Assembly: GCA_020056205.1 (NCBI GenBank)
Contig: JAGVIF010000043.1
Coordinates: forward strand, 1-6,366
Length of the DNA stretch: 6,366 nucleotides
Direction: 5' to 3'
DNA from: Lentisphaeria bacterium
GTDB lineage: Bacteria; Verrucomicrobiota; Lentisphaeria; Victivallales; GWF2-50-93
The number at the start of each line of letters is the position of its first letter. Position 1 is the first letter of the stretch. Positions 6,005 to 6,366 of this stretch are shown piece after piece. The notes under the pieces were generated by a model. The model made no database searches. It saw only the letters and a list, made by a program, of their open reading frames with translations, and was not told where the DNA came from. The position numbers and the translations under genes are program-made.

Positions 6005-6059
6005 AAAAAAAATAAAACAATATAAGTTCAGTAAATCATGTCCTTTTGCTGAACTTATA
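6005..6059 (-). terminator. Intrinsic terminator on the - strand
   Basis: TATAAGTTCAG (6021-6031) and CTGAACTTATA (6049-6059) form a perfect 11-bp stem with a 17-nt loop. On the - strand the stem is followed by TTGTTTTATTTTTTTT (6020-6005). This is a good intrinsic-terminator layout, although the stem is AT-rich. It would end a transcript arriving from beyond the right edge, separating it from the URO-D-family gene. Confidence 0.6.
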
Positions 6060-6109
6060 CGCAGTAATCGTGTCGGCTCTTTTTGCGAATTTCGCAGTTT
6101 TATCAATAA

Positions 6110-6208
6110 GAAACTGCCAAGAAAGAGACACGCTAAAGCTGTGAACTCCAACGGCAGTTTCAAAGGAGATGCCCGCGAAATATTCATATAGGGGAGCCAA
6201 TTGCAAAA
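6110..6208 (-). repeat. Right copy of the three-block dispersed repeat
   Basis: On the - strand block 1 (6208-6193), block 2 (6166-6158) and block 3 (6152-6128) follow each other as in the left-edge copy at 79-267, but in inverted orientation and in a more compact arrangement. A perfect 9-bp inverted repeat, GAAACTGCC (6110-6118) and GGCAGTTTC (6153-6161), encloses block 3. Block 3 also contains a small stem around GCTAAAGC (6132-6139). The unit looks like a structured intergenic repeat rather than part of a gene. Confidence 0.55.
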
Positions 6209-6366
6209 CTCAAAACCGATGCCGATGAAGGAGATTATGAAATTCAGACGAGCCACAAAACCGGAGGCATATCCGAGGCGGTATGTCGAGGATTTTGCGG
6301 CGAAGTATGATTTCATAAGAACTTCATCCCTAACGGGTTGCAGCGCCATCGGGCGCATGCTTCGTA
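6209..6366. other. Right-edge stretch, open on both strands, unassigned
   Basis: On the + strand a frame runs from ATG 6219 to the window edge (49 codons, starting MPMKEIMKFRRATKPEAYPR) with no convincing ribosome site; AAGGAG is only 3 nt before a later ATG at 6237. The - strand is also open across it. A hairpin lies at 6340-6360 (GCAGCGCC-ATCG-GGCGC-a-TGC). It may be the start of a gene outside the window or more repeat sequence. No family is recognised. Confidence 0.2.

Noticed and set aside
6084..6096. 13-nt palindrome TGCGAATTTCGCA, also found at 1322-1334
   Set aside because: The second copy lies within the glycosyltransferase coding sequence, and two copies of a short palindrome in 6 kb are not enough to claim an operator.
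5951..6358. Open frame of 135 codons on the - strand
   Set aside because: It runs through the intrinsic terminator hairpin with its T-run and through the dispersed repeat blocks, has no supported ribosome site and resembles no known family. It is most likely a chance frame in repeat DNA.

Overview
The window holds three confident protein genes separated by intergenic DNA that is unusually rich in inverted and dispersed repeats. A GT39/ArnT-type membrane glycosyltransferase runs on the + strand (294-2000). It converges with a GH20-type glycoside hydrolase on the - strand (1975-3840), and the two coding ends overlap by 26 bp. Further right, also on the - strand, is a uroporphyrinogen-decarboxylase-family protein (4645-5766) that is more likely a methyltransferase-like or otherwise specialised member than the haem enzyme HemE.

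The gene content and the repeats suggest an uncultured Gram-negative bacterium. A member of the PVC group (Lentisphaerota/Kiritimatiellota-like), or another MAG-only lineage with similar intergenic repeats, fits best from memory: divergent URO-D paralogues next to glycoside hydrolases, and short 'CACCGATGAA' and 'CAGGAT' repeats between genes. This placement is inference. There is no rRNA or marker gene here.

Layout: 1-293 is a repeat-rich leader with a nested palindrome and a possible promoter for the glycosyltransferase. 3841-4644 is a roughly 800-bp gap holding a 206-bp multi-branched inverted-repeat element, a small broken reading frame, a pair of inverted hairpins with the architecture of a REP/BIME unit, and a terminator-like hairpin. 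5767-6366 holds the leader of the URO-D-family gene (strong Shine-Dalgarno, 10-bp tandem repeat, promoter-like boxes inside a dyad, stable hairpin), then a - strand intrinsic terminator, then an inverted copy of the repeat blocks found at the left edge.

The three genes do not form an obvious operon. The GH20 enzyme, with no visible signal peptide, probably trims imported amino-sugar oligosaccharides. The glycosyltransferase probably modifies a lipid or protein at the periplasmic face. The URO-D-family protein has no clear link to either. The most unusual content is in the non-coding DNA: several independent hairpin families within a few kilobases, one with compensatory base changes and one three-block repeat present in inverted orientation at both ends of the window.
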